This document shows positions 1 to 10,377 of a stretch of 64,000 nt of DNA, piece by piece. The notes under the pieces were generated by a model, which saw only the letters and a program-made list of their open reading frames with translations, searched no databases and had not been told where the DNA came from. This DNA is from Agapetus fuscipes. Its lineage: Eukaryota; Arthropoda; Insecta; Trichoptera; Glossosomatidae. The DNA is taken from positions 4,588,001 to 4,652,000 of the forward strand of contig OX637338.1 in the NCBI GenBank assembly GCA_951799405.1, written 5' to 3'. Position numbers and translations under genes: made by a program. Position 1 is the first letter of the stretch. Each line of letters opens with the position of its first letter.

Positions 1-197
1 AAGTTATAAGTTATCCTTTGCCTTAGACATGTGACATCACAACTTTTAACTTTCTTTAAAAATGTTAATCAAACATAATAACCCAAACGTGTAAGTACGT
101 TAAACACACTAATAAATTAGGCATATAAAAAATAAAAATAAATTCTGTATTTTTTAAAGTTTCCAAAAAAAAAAAAAAATAGTTATGTAATAAAAAA

Positions 198-412
198 ATA
201 AATAATTATAAAAAATTATAAAAAACACAGAGTTTTATTTTCACAAATTGAGTTTTTATTTCCACCTCAAGTACTTTCGACTTATTCACGTCATTATAAG
301 AGTATCCTCTTGATAATGACGTGAATAAGTCGAAAGTACTTGAGGTGGAAATAAAAACTCAATTTGTGAAAATAAAACTCTGTGTTTTTTATAATTTTTT
401 ATAATTATTTAT
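198..412. repeat. Palindrome with ~100-bp perfect arms and hammerhead-like loop
   Basis: Arms 198-297 and 313-412 are reverse complements with essentially no mismatch. The short loop 298-312 can itself fold (AAGAG/CTCTT). On the plus strand, 309-335 reads TTGATAA, then a short GAC/GTC stem, then GAAAG, which resembles a hammerhead core with two changes from CUGANGA. The flank at 415-445 matches 12908-12940, next to another palindrome of this type, so both probably belong to one Penelope-like family. That assignment is inference. Confidence 0.75.
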
Positions 413-940
413 AAAAATGAATTTTCACTGTGTGAATACACAAACTTTAAAAAGTCTAATAAAAAAATGTACATATTTACCTGCAAAGTACGAGCACCTA
501 CTTAAAAACGAGAATTTTTTAGTTTACGAGTTCGGAAACAACGATTTTGGTCTTGAATGTGAAAATATAAAAAGTAGCATTAAATTTTACTGGCTACATC
601 ACATCGCTCTCGCTTTCAGGCTCATCTCTCGTATCTCGCAAATTCGGGGATATGCAGTTCCATGCAGAAGTGTTGGTACATTTTATTCTATTGCATATTG
701 TCGTTGCATTGTCGTTGTGTCTTGGCTGCTCCATAAAGTCTCATTGGTGGTATTCTCTCTTTTTTTATGTCACTGCATGTGACAAAGTATCAGCTCCTTC
801 CCCGGCTAAGGGAAGCAAAACCATCAAGGTTAGGTGCTACGAATAAGAAATAATAATATTGTAGAGCTTTTAAGTAGGATCTGTATTTAGTGTTCAGACT
901 TCATTAAATTGTAAGAAAAGAAGGAAATTTATTAACATAG
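413..940. other. No recognised gene
   Basis: The first 30 bases repeat the flank of the palindrome at 12106-12897. The rest has short open frames without recognisable domains, and I see no repeat family in it. Confidence 0.5.
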
Positions 941-1045
941 TGATGGATATAAATGAATTGAAGGAAATGAATAAATGTAGGCAAAGTTGCAGAGGTTCTG
1001 GCCCCCTTTAGAGCAATGGCGACAGAGTGACAGTTACACGCGATT
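941..1045 (+). pseudogene. LINE family A C-terminal remnant
   Basis: The stretch starting TGATGGATAT aligns by eye with 13017-13120. It includes the words GCAGAGGTTCTGGCCCCC and GGCGACAGAGT, which recur at 13075-13115 and 57555-57602. It is the decayed end of a non-LTR retrotransposon frame followed by its 3' region. No full RT domain remains. Confidence 0.55.
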
Positions 1046-1610
1046 GTGTGAATTGAAGAGGTTTATAGGTGAAAAAGGGAAAATAATAAACTATTGGTAT
1101 ACTTATAATTTTTCAATGTACCTACATAAACCAGATTTGACTTATGTTAACCTTTCTCAGATATTCAAGCTTGAAAGTATTGTTTATAACATGAGTGCGA
1201 AGACATTCCAAAGCTATAGATAATTAAAAATACACATTTTGGAAATTATGAAAATTACCATGAATACATATTCAAATACGAATATTGTTTTTGTGCAACA
1301 TAAATTATCGACAGAAGTTTTCAGACATCATTTTTATGTTTATGGTCCACGATCATAAAACGGTTCATAAATGCCACCTCGATTGCTTAAATCCAAAATG
1401 TATGAAATATAAAAAGACAATCCTAGATAGCGATTTACATTTTTTCGATTTACGCAATCGAGGGGAGTTTACACAAAGTTTTAAAGTAGAGACACTGATC
1501 TGCAAAAAATATTCTTTTTTTTATATAGTTTTACAGTATTTTTTTTTTACTAAAATATGGTTGACCACCACCTATGATTTTTTATATTCATTCGCTGCAT
1601 TATACTACCT
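1046..1610. other. AT-rich, nothing recognised
   Basis: A 133-codon open frame spans 1285-1686. It is rich in Phe, Tyr and Lys as expected from AT-rich sequence, runs into a MITE, and has no domain I recognise. Confidence 0.5.
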
Positions 1611-1614
1611 ACGT

Positions 1615-1770
1615 TCAGTACCCCAAGTAAAAAACATTCATTATTTACTCAAACATAGCGTTTCAACAAAAATATATAGAAAATAAAGCGTCCGTTTTAG
1701 TTTTGATACGTTTCTTGATAAACGTTACAGTTGAGTTTAAACGTCAACTTTAATACTTGTAGTAGTGTTC
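1615..1770. mobile_element. MITE with CAGTACCCCAAG terminal repeat (decayed copy)
   Basis: It begins with CAGTACCCCAAGTA. Toward its far end it has GTTGAGTTTAAACG followed by a degraded inverse of the left end. The same design is clearer at 63285-63427, and a third partial copy lies at 39397-39500. It is non-coding. Confidence 0.55.
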
Positions 1771-2832
1771 TCCATTCTGACTAACACTGTTATTCAGAGT
1801 CAATCAATAAAACTAATTACTAATTCGACTATTTGTAACTCTGAATTCCATCGAGTAAAAAAAAAAATATGAATATATTTAATTACACTATAAGGTGATC
1901 CATAGCTTAGCCATACATTTGTTTCCTTATTTTTCTATTTACATAATTTAGAGTTGATTTAAAATGTGAGAATTAACTTAAGTAGTAACTATAAATAACA
2001 CTGCAAGGATTCTCGACAATGTTATACCAATTCTTTCATCCATAGATCTGCACTTCAAGTACAACATTTCACGATTAAATTCCATTATAGAGTTTATAAA
2101 AAATATATATGGATACTTAAAAAGCGTCTCTAGAGAGCGTTTTAATATTCATTAATTTTTGGGTAAACGTTAAGTTTTAATCTTACGGGTATCGCGTGTA
2201 ACCGGGGAGCCTTTCCTCGGCATTGTACATAAGTGCATTCATACCACCGGCCCGTGTAATCCATCTTTATCGTCTTTGAGAGCTTAATCAGTTTGTGATG
2301 AGAGCTTTTTTTTTTTGGGATGCGGTAATTGCGTCCTTTGTGCAATTACTTAGAGTAGGCGGGGGATTAAAGAAATGCGACTTTTTTGTTGGGAAATTAA
2401 TTCATTATAGAGGTCCTCGGTGTGAACTCACGCGGTTAACTAAGAAAAATATCTATGGATAAAAAATCTTTTGTACCTACCTACTGTTATGGTTTATTTC
2501 GGGTTCACTTTTAATAAAATTGTAGTTGAATTTATTTTTAACAAATCAATTACATAATATGGTTAACTCTGTAACTTCTGTATTGGCGGTTTCACGGCTT
2601 GGGCGTTAATTGATTATTGAAGCTTCGCATAACCGCAGCCTATATTTATATGCGACCAAGGTCTATTCTTGCGTGTTCCTGACCACACAAGACGCCTCTA
2701 GAATGGATGTTTCCCGAGTACAAAGTACGAAATATCAAACACTTACGTCTACACTAAACAAGCAACATTGGGCGCGGACAGTACTTGGATGGGTTACCGC
2801 TCAGGTACACCGCGTGTCGTTGGCATCTTGGA
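1771..2832. other. No recognised feature
   Basis: Low-complexity AT-rich DNA with scattered short open frames. A slightly more GC-rich patch at 2180-2360 has no recognisable protein on either strand. Confidence 0.45.
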
Positions 2833-3135
2833 CCGGTCCGTAGTCCGTAGTGGCAACACTTCGGACTCGTAAATGGAAGGTTGTGGATTCGGATCCCGGC
2901 GGAGCACAAAAATATACCATTTATATTTCGAATGTGCTCTTCGCTGAGTTGAAAAATTCATAAACCTTTACCAAAGACCGGTCACTGAAAGGTCCATCCA
3001 ACCTTACAACAACTGGGTCTTGCTTGAAAATTGACGCTTTCTACAGCGACGACCAAACTCGCAGAGGGCTCTTGAGGTGTGATACACACAAAAACAGCGC
3101 TCACCAAATAAATCATCCTAATATTATTATTATTG
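2833..3135 (+). mobile_element. SINE-A, tRNA-headed
   Basis: The 5' head has a box A-like segment (TCCGTAGTGGCAAC region, decayed) and a box B-like GGATTCGGATCCCGG ending in CGGAGCAC. The body matches 45886-46108 closely by eye. The 3' part continues through GAGGGCTCTTGAGGTGTG and ends in an ATT-rich tail at 3118-3140, a typical simple tail for a retroposed SINE. Confidence 0.75.
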
Positions 3136-3589
3136 TTATTACACACAAATATGTATAGCAATTAAATTAGCCTAAACACACATCCATAAAAACACGTAGG
3201 CACGATCTTATACATTCGTAACTGTACGTGGAAGTAGGCCTGCGATTGGCCGGCTTCAGATGTTGGAAATTGTTCTTTTCAGGTCTTCTACATAAAAATT
3301 CTCCTTGTCTTGTAGATAAAAGATAAAAAAGAAATTACTTAATTGAAACGTAAGGGAAGTTGAAGTAAAATTAAATTAACTAAAATTAAAGACACAACTT
3401 TGGAAAACGTTACATTATTGTACTTATTAAAAAAAAACCCAGACGGTAGCTGTAAATTTTCACATCATTTGTGATTTATTGTTCCTTCAATGAAAACAAC
3501 AAGAAGATTTAAAATGCAAAAACTAAAGCCATTCCTGGGAGGTGGACAACGTTTGTCGGGACACCTACAATGTTATTAGCACAGAATAT
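3136..3589. other. AT-rich spacer, nothing recognised
   Basis: No open frame with domain character and no match to the repeat families defined in this window. Confidence 0.45.
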
Positions 3590-3812
3590 TTAAATTAAAG
3601 CCCAACGGTAGTAGCGATCTTTGTTCGGCTAATGCCACTACAAAAAAGGACAGTGGGAGAGTACGAAAGCGGCACTGTTACGTTTCAGAAGAGTTGGCCA
3701 GTCTTTTGTGCGGGCTGGACATTGTCCCCTTGCAGAAAGAGAGTATTTCGTGGAAGTCTGCGAAGAAAGCGTGTGAACCGAGACGAAGACTTACCTATGC
3801 AGTTTATTCCGT
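3590..3812 (+). other. GC-richer open segment of unknown origin
   Basis: One plus-strand frame stays open through this segment into the 15-bp repeats, and it is rich in Lys and Arg (for example SLRRKRVNRDEDLP). Base composition is clearly higher in GC than the flanks. It may be a fragment of a transposon gene or the unique part of the adjacent repeat element. I recognise no domain. Confidence 0.3.
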
Positions 3813-4052
3813 GTCACGACATATCGCTAAAAGACAACTCGTCCAACGACATTTCGTCCATTGACAAATCGGTCACACAACACTTCATCCACACGACTTT
3901 TGGCCAACGACATTTCGGCCAAAGACAAATCGGTCAACGACAACCCGTCCAAAGACAACTCGGCCATAGACAAATCGATCACACGACCCTTCGTCCACAC
4001 GACATTTCGTCCATACGACATTTCGGTCAACGACATTTCGGTCTTAAGCAAT
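3813..4052. repeat. Degenerate 15-bp tandem repeats
   Basis: Units of the type ACGACATTTCGTCCA and AAAGACAAATCGGTC repeat with a period near 15 bp. The period being a multiple of three and the lack of stops keep frames open on both strands, so the open frames here are not evidence of a gene. The unit resembles the GACATTTTGTCG unit at 41237-42345. Confidence 0.8.
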
Positions 4053-4098
4053 AAGTTTTATAATCCATGCTGCATAGATAAATATAAACATTGTATAA

Positions 4099-4215
4099 CT
4101 ATAATCTAAGTTGCAAAGATACATTGACATTTAATGCTCATATTTAATGCATGCCCACAAGTAGGCACGAGTAAGCCCGCGCTTACACATTCTGCATGTG
4201 TAGGTAGGTACTTAA
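4099..4215 (-). repeat. MR repeat, 3' part
   Basis: It starts with TAATCTAAGTTGCAAAGAT and continues through GCATGCCCACAAG to CATTCTGCATGTG, matching the 3' half of MR on the minus strand. Confidence 0.7.
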
Positions 4216-4234
4216 AAAAATTGTAGCTTATTAT

Positions 4235-4259
4235 TGTGCTCCGCCGGGATTTGAACCGT
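4235..4259 (-). repeat. SINE-A box B fragment
   Basis: GTGCTCCGCCGGGATTTGAAC is the reverse complement of the box B region of SINE-A. No more of the element is visible. Confidence 0.45.
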
Positions 4260-4860
4260 TTAAATTTACTTTTAAAGTTCACACTTCACTTCAATCAATT
4301 CTTTCAGAATTTCACACACTCTGTCTTAGGAAGCAAGCGTTCTACCAATATATATTTTGATCGGACCGTATATCTACTTTTTTCATTTCTCAATGTTTTT
4401 ATTTTAGTTGGTGAAAACAAAGGTAAGTAGGTCTCTAAATATGAAAAAAAAAAGTATTTCTGACTTTCTCACAGAATGCCAGTGGGTAGGTTGTACTAAT
4501 AACAATAACAATAGTTAGTGTCTGAGTTTTATGTTTTGTTGTTGTGGATTTCACATGCAGAGCTTTTGAAACAAAGCATTAAAGCTGACATTTTAATAGG
4601 GCTTTCTGGAACCTTTGTCATTGGAAAGGAATCCTGTTGATCTTCCGTCAACAAAAAAAAAAAACCTTTAAAGAACCTGGGAAGGGTGTTTTTTTGTATT
4701 CTCATAACTTGAATATTTTTGATATTTTTAGAAACACATTCCGTGGATGAATCACGACATGAGGTATGTATGTGTAAATAACGCGTCATTTCAAAATGTA
4801 AAACAAAAATAGTTTTAATTGATTTCATCTCAAATTTATCTGTTTACTTAGTAATGGATA
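4260..4860. other. No recognised feature
   Basis: AT-rich DNA with short open frames only. A short T-rich/A-rich tract occurs at 4653-4690. Confidence 0.4.
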
Positions 4861-5127
4861 TAATGTATTTAGAGATGAAAAAGGTTATGAAAAAGGTTAT
4901 GACTCTGGATGAAATGAAAGAAGTATGCTAAAATAGATGGATGTCGTGGTAGAGGAAGACCGAGAAAAGTATGGATGGATCAAATTTCTGAAATAGCGAA
5001 TGAATGGGATATCCAGAGTCATAATAAAAGGAGGACTTGCATGAAAAAGGTTATGACTCTGGATGAAATGAAAGAAGTGTGCAAGGACAGGAAGAAGTGG
5101 CGGCTAATCTGCAATGGTGATTTCTAA
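4861..5127 (+). pseudogene. LINE family A, C-terminal end of reverse-transcriptase ORF
   Basis: From 4939 one frame reads GCRGRGRPRKVWMDQISEIA and continues through NKRRTCMKKVMTLDEMKEVC and DRKKWRLICNGDF to a stop at 5125-5127. A GRGRPRKVWMD block followed by a basic region and a DRKKWR motif is typical of the extreme C-terminus of insect non-LTR retrotransposon polyproteins, after the RT domain. Upstream (4861-4930) a partial copy of the MKKVMTLDEMKEV segment is out of order, which suggests a small rearrangement. The RT catalytic part is absent. An MR copy follows 115 bp downstream, so MR behaves as this element's 3' end. The product is not functional. Confidence 0.75.
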
Positions 5128-5241
5128 TGTTGGTGTATTAATTTGCTACATTTTTTGCATAGGAAATTTCTGACTTTTTTTGTATAGATTTCTTTGTAAG
5201 GTTTTGTTCTTTTATATATTTAAATGTAATTTTTTATTCAT

Positions 5242-5490
5242 ATTCCTTGACTTATAGGTTGGTATGAGGCTGACCACCCATACTGTAAAAAATGGTTCAC
5301 TTTGCCAATGTTACCCCTGTTTCAGGGAAGGTCGGCAAAAGTTGTGGGGCTTATGTTCATTTGAGGTTTGGATTTTATTTGTAAGTACACATTCAGCATT
5401 TGTAAGCGCGAACTACACTTGTTGGTTTGTGGGCTTACATCTGAGAGCTTTAAATGAATATATCCTTGCAACTTAGATTATAGATTATTA
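5242..5490 (+). repeat. MR repeat, complete copy 1
   Basis: It runs from TTCCTTGACTTATAGG, through the best conserved core (CACTTTGCCAATG and CCTGTTTCAGGGAAGG), to GCAACTTAGATTATAG and a short TTATAGATTA-type tail. This copy and its neighbour are the only ones where MR is plainly continuous with LINE codons on the 5' side. Confidence 0.85.
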
Positions 5491-5662
5491 TTATAGATGC
5501 AAGGACAGGAAGAAGTGGCGGCTAATCTGCAATGCTAATTTGTAATGTTGGTTTATTAGTTTGCTACATTTTTTGCGTAAGAAATTTTTGACTTTTTTTG
5601 TATAGATTTATTTTTAAGGTTTTGTTGTTTTTTTTGTAAACTTAAATGTCATTTATTACTCG

Positions 5663-5915
5663 TTTTCCTTGACTTATAGGTTGGTATGAGGCTGACCACC
5701 CATACTGTAAAAAATGGTTCACTTTGCCAATGTCACCCCTGTTTCAGGGAATGTCGGCAGGAGTTGCAGGGCTTATGTTCATTTGAGTTTGGATTTTATT
5801 TGTTAGTACACAATCAGCATTTGTAAGCGCGAACTACACGTGTTTGTTTGTGGGCATACATCTGAGAGCTTTAAATGAATATATCCTTGCAACTTAGATT
5901 ATAGATTTATAGATA
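5663..5915 (+). repeat. MR repeat, complete copy 2
   Basis: Second member of the 418-bp tandem duplication. Same ends and same orientation as the copy at 5242. Confidence 0.85.
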
Positions 5916-5975
5916 GAGACAAAGCGTTAAAGAAGAGTCGACATTTCATTATAGCGTGTCTGGATTATTCTAGAC

Positions 5976-6651
5976 CAGTGGTTCCCAAACTATGGTACGC
6001 GTACCACCAGTGGTACGCGACGCTTCTTAAGGTGGTACGCAAGCAGCCATGGCCATAGGAAGTACATAGTAAATAATAAGATAAAACTTTTTTCAATTTC
6101 GCGCTTCAAGTTAAGTACAACTGAGCCAAATATTTCCTCTTTTGTTTCGAACATGCAGCACCATTTTTCAGACTAAGACAGGCCTGTCCCGCCACGATTA
6201 CAAAAATACTAAATCTGGCCCTCCACAATATTATGCTGGACACCCCTGCACTTAGAGTACCTATTGTATTTTTTTTCTATAATAAATAAATAAGCATAAT
6301 GCTTGATTTTCTGGTTCCGGGTTTTGACCGTGGTCCATGTTTTTGCTTGTCTTCTTCTTTTTTCTTTTTATTCTTTCTTGAAGACTTTCAGCTTACGTTT
6401 CGTCTCCTCTGTGGGCGACTTCTTTGGAGTTCTGCTCGCTACTGAACGCTACTCGCTCGGAACCAGAAAATCAAGCATCTAGATCCGGCCGTGAAAGCCT
6501 AAAAACAAATAAGCATAATGTTTTCATTAACAGTTGCAGTTTTTATTACTTTACCATTTGAATGATTTTTTTAACTGTTGCACTTCAGTGGTACGCCACT
6601 GATTTATAATTTCATTAGTGGTACGCGAAATTAAAAGTTTGGGAACCACTG
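5976..6651. mobile_element. Non-autonomous hAT-type element with 8-bp TSD
   Basis: The terminal inverted repeats CAGTGGTTCCCAAACT (5976-5991) and AGTTTGGGAACCACTG (6636-6651) are perfect and of the classic hAT CAGTGGTTC type. Both ends are flanked by TTCTAGAC (5968-5975 and 6652-6659), an exact 8-bp target duplication as expected for hAT transposase. The interior shows no transposase frame, so it is non-autonomous. Subterminal GGTACGC words repeat near both ends. A hairpin element is nested at 6302-6506. Confidence 0.92.
6302..6506 (-). mobile_element. Penelope-like hairpin nested in hAT, 14-bp TSD
   Basis: AAATAAGCATAATG occurs at 6288-6301 and 6507-6520, a 14-bp duplication flanking the insert. 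Inverted segments GCTTGATTTTCTGGTTCCG (6301-6319) and its complement (6459-6477) form arms. The minus strand between them has a hammerhead-like order: CCAAAGA in place of CUGANGA, a GTC/GAC stem, then GAAACGTAAGC. The right end, CCGGCCGTGAAAGCCTAAAA, matches the end at 23164-23185. A long, variable-length TSD fits a target-primed retroelement rather than a cut-and-paste transposon. Confidence 0.7.
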
Positions 6652-6659
6652 TTCTAGAC

Positions 6660-7440
6660 ACATATACATTTATCTCAACGGCTATAATAACTAACATTTC
6701 AAGTAGGTACGTACTTTAATTGTCGGTTCTCCATATAAGGATACGACAATTTTTAAAACGACTTTAGCATAGCATAAATACTGAATTAATAAAACGTACT
6801 TATGGCTTACTTTAGAAGTTTCAGTGGGATAGCTTCAGTATAATTTTGTGTATATTTTTTTCTCCGCTTAAAAATGAAACAACACATAAAATATATTTTT
6901 TCTAATGGTGCAATAAAAACGTGAATACATATCTAATATAAGTAAGGCGTAGTAATGTCTCTCTATTCAGATTACAAATGGTTTTATGCAAACACATCTT
7001 AACCGCAATAAAACATTTAATATCTCACGTAATACCGTGTGTAATTTTATTCAAATTGCCTTGTTTATAATTTCATAATTTCTCATACACAAGTCTACGT
7101 GCTATAAAATTATTCCTGAGTTAACCAAGTCGTAAAACAACCCTTTGCGACCGTGGTAGATTTGTTGAGAAACGAATGAGAACCTCCCCTATTTAAATGT
7201 GTAGATAGTTTTTTTACCCTTCTTCCCTTATATATACCTAAATCATCTCTAAGAATAGTAAAGTAGTAAAGAATTTTTATGATATAAAAACCGATGGAAG
7301 TTGTTTTTTTATATGATCATCCATTCTCAGTTCATTCATAATTTTTTTGTAGGAATTTTGATGGTTGTTTTGGGAATCCATTTTTTACGCCACCGAAAGA
7401 ATGATGAATTGATATTTTTAAACGTAGTTCTATCCTTGTA
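6660..7440. other. AT-rich, nothing recognised
   Basis: Short open frames only, with no repeat family detected. This may be anciently diverged sequence. Confidence 0.45.
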
Positions 7441-7448
7441 TCGCCATT

Positions 7449-7915
7449 GCCAAAAGTGCTATGTCTAAGCTGGACAAAATATGGAAAGAACGGGGTGTGA
7501 GTGTCAGCACCAAGACAAAGCTTTGCAGGAGTCTGGTCCATCCAATTTTTTTCTATGCGGCTGAGACATGGACCATAAAAGCAGCAAAAATGATACAATT
7601 AATTAACGCTTTGGAAATGTAGTGTTGGAGGCGCATGTTTCGAATCTCATGGACGGCTAAACGTACCAGCGAATCTATTCGTCGAGAGCTACATTTGGAT
7701 GGCTTGACTCTAGTTCTTCGGGTAGTCCGTAGCAATGAGGATAGTCTGAAACGATTGCTTATGATCGGTGGTTTGTAGGGTAAAAGAGGAAGAGGAAGAT
7801 GTTTCCAAATGATGGACCGATCAAGTCAAGACAGCAGACGGCACCTCAGTGGTTGGAGCGCTGCGAGCAGCACACTCAAGAGAGAACTGGAGAAGAGTGA
7901 TTGCTTCCACAAAGG
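7449..7915 (+). pseudogene. LINE family B, RT C-terminal region, with stops
   Basis: One frame reads AKSAMSKLDKIWKERGVSVS, then TKTKLCRSLVHPIFFYAAET followed by WTIKAAKMIQLINALEM, then a stop at 7619-7621. After the stop it continues CWRRMFRISWTAKRTSES, a second stop near 7778, and GKRGRGRCFQMMDRSSQD. The FYAAETWT, CWRRMFRISWTAKRT and GKRGRGR blocks are hallmarks of the segment after the RT thumb in a common insect LINE type. The two in-frame stops and missing catalytic core make it a dead copy. Frames on the opposite strand here are shadows. Confidence 0.85.
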
Positions 7916-8575
7916 TTACAATCGAGGAGATTGTCTTTTCATTCAGAATAAAGTCGCTATGCTAACGTTGAAAATACTGGATCTATTGAAAAATCTGAGC
8001 ACTTATGTTTTGCCAAACATATTATAGGGTCCATTTAAATAAAATAATGAAAAAAATCTTAACTCTTATGGCTAGAGAGAGCGGATATTAAATTGAAATT
8101 ATGTCTCTTACCATTATTTTCATAGGTACTCTGTAAAATACACCAAAAGAGCAGGTAGATAAAAGCTCAACAATGGTTTTGTAATAATAGGTAAGAATTT
8201 TCAAAAAAGTCGTAACCCTCAAAGGCATCAAAGGCTAACTTATGATGGATCTCCAGCCTTGAATAAACTTATGTATGTAGAATGTCACGCGTTTTTTCGT
8301 CTTTGTCATACTCATGGAATATCATGGGCTCGCGAGACAAAAGCTCATAAAATATGTGACTTTTGAAAAAGAAAAGACAGAATAAAAACGATTGTGTTTG
8401 TTGTAAAAGGTCAAAATTAATGTTATTCTACTTCAGCCATCTCTAGTGAACGGATGGCACAGTTACGGCTACAGTAATCCTTTCAAATGAAAATTTAGAA
8501 CAAATTTAATAGACATCAAAATTTTGACGTCAAACAGCCGGGTTCTTAGGGAATAGGTTAACATAATTTATATAA
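7916..8575. other. No recognised feature
   Basis: AT-rich sequence after the LINE-B remnant. No tail or target duplication could be defined. Confidence 0.4.
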
Positions 8576-8755
8576 GACTTTTAGGCTTACACGGTCTGTG
8601 GGAGCGGCAGCCTCAGGACGTTTCGCCCATGTCTACGATGGGCTTCTTCTTTGTTTTTCTTCACAAAAAGTCCATCGTAAACATGGTCAAAACGTCTGGA
8701 AGTTCCAGCTCCCACAGACCACGGCAATGGATCCCGGAAAACATCTCTCCAGCAT
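8576..8755. mobile_element. Penelope-like hairpin with hammerhead-like motif
   Basis: Inverted arms: GGTCTGTGGGAGCGGCAGCC (8594 on) pairs with 8690-8721. On the minus strand, 8616-8652 gives AAGAAGA, a perfect 6-bp stem GCCCAT/ATGGGC, then GAAACGTCC, so CUGAAGA has mutated to AAGAAGA. The plus strand of the other arm carries a second decayed version. The left end TTTTAGGCTTACACGG matches the complement of 23170-23186. Confidence 0.65.
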
Positions 8756-10377
8756 ATATATACATAGTCACAAGTCTATGTGACTAGGTTCCTTGGCAAC
8801 TTATTAACAAAATATTTACACACCTTTTTCCTAACAACCATTTCTAATCTATTCCAATTTAAATCATAAAGTAGTTCTTTTGTTATCCCTGTATGAGTAA
8901 CTAGTGATGCTTCATGCATTCTATTTAAACAAAACGTTTTGATTATCTTTGAAGTAAAATAAATCTGTGGATGAATCTACTGTTGGTAAGAGGCTTATAC
9001 TTTAACGACGCTGTCCCAATATTTTCGAACAGTTGCTGAAATTCGCCGTTTTTTAGTGTTTTCGAGGTTTATTTATGTATATTATTAACGACAATAATGA
9101 ATTTTGATGCTTAGAAATAGAAAATGGCAAGTATTAACTTTAATTATTTTATTTTAAAATTAAAATAAAAGCTCAATTTAAAATACTAAAAATTAAATAC
9201 GGGAAGTCGATTACGCATTTCTACAAAAAAGGCATTTTTGAACTCTCATTAACTAGTACATACGTCAATTTTTTGTATTATAAATGTTCTACAATATTGT
9301 AGAAAATATTGTTGTTAACAATGCTAATTGACGTTTTTTTTTGTTTTTTGTAAATTGAAAGTAAAATCAACACTTTTAGGAACCCCAAAAATGTGCCGAA
9401 AATATAAATTTTTAGTGCTCAAAAACTAGCTTTTTTGTTTTGTTTTCTGTTTTTTCTTACTGTTATAATCAAAGTTCACATAATAATCTGTTGGTTTCTG
9501 TATATATTAATAATTACAATCATTTTATGTATTTTATTAAGATTTTTAAAAGATGACTTCAATTTGCCCAAAAACAAGCGGCAAATAATTCAGTCTGAGA
9601 TGGATCGTTGACGGGAGAGCACGCTTGTCGTTTCTGCGGAAAAAAAATATGACTTAAAATCAAAATGCCGATATGGAAGAGTAAAAAAAACCTCAGCTAT
9701 GTTTTAAAAGGTGTTTATGTACAAAATATATATAAATTAAAAAGGTAAATCAACTTTAACTTTGTATAAAAGCGATATTTAGTATTTTTACATTCTCTGT
9801 CGGAGATCTCCCGCGTATCACAGTAAGTGAAGTAACTTTGAAAGTGCGTAATGTCAATACATATTACATAGTATCGTATTATTCAAATGCAATATGTTTT
9901 AAATATTTTTTGTAAATCTCTGATAATTCACTGCTAGACATAGGTCTCCTGTATATGCTTTTACTTTTACATGACATTTCATTATCGAAAACATATTTAG
10001 GAAACAAAAAGGAAGTCCCGCATCCCAAAAACCGAAAATTGAGATTGATTAGGAATTGAACCATAAACAGATACTTGCCAATAATTATTAACTTTTATAG
10101 TTATATCTAATAACGCCATATTTTCAGTAGGCATGGCCAGAAGCTTTATAGAGTCTCTTCCACTTATTCTTATCTTTACATCTATATATAAATAGTCTAC
10201 AACGAAGTTTTACTAACGGTTAAGATTCATATTAGAGACATACTTACAATAAAAATATGTAAGTGTGCGCATACACATGCTGTATGTGTAATTACAAAAA
10301 AAAAAACAAATTGACATAAATGATAGTTTGGTATCAGCATGTTGTAGTATAAGGTTAGGTTACAGCAATATGGCGTA
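8756..10377. other. AT-rich, no gene seen
   Basis: It contains a short palindrome around 9287-9302 (TTCTACAATATTGTAGAA) and many A/T runs, but no open frame over 61 codons. I recognise no transposon family. Confidence 0.45.

Larger units (their letters stand above)
5081..5916 (+). repeat. Direct tandem duplication, unit ~418 bp (LINE-A end plus MR)
   Basis: GCAAGGACAGGAAGAAGTGG starts at 5081 and again at 5499. Each unit holds the last LINE codons, a spacer with CTACATTTTTTGC, and one complete MR copy. The second unit has substitutions that destroy the LINE stop context, and the units differ moderately. Confidence 0.85.

Noticed and set aside
1285..1686. A 133-codon plus-strand frame
   Set aside because: Low-complexity AT-rich composition. 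It overlaps a MITE at its 3' end and shows no domain.
5264..5476. A recurring peptide starting MRLTTHTVKNGSLCQCHPCF in many places (for example 5264, 29300-29482, 38206-38418, 56382)
   Set aside because: It is one frame of the MR repeat. It is open in several copies only because the repeat copies are similar. Other copies have stops or frameshifts, and the DNA core is conserved at all codon positions by eye.
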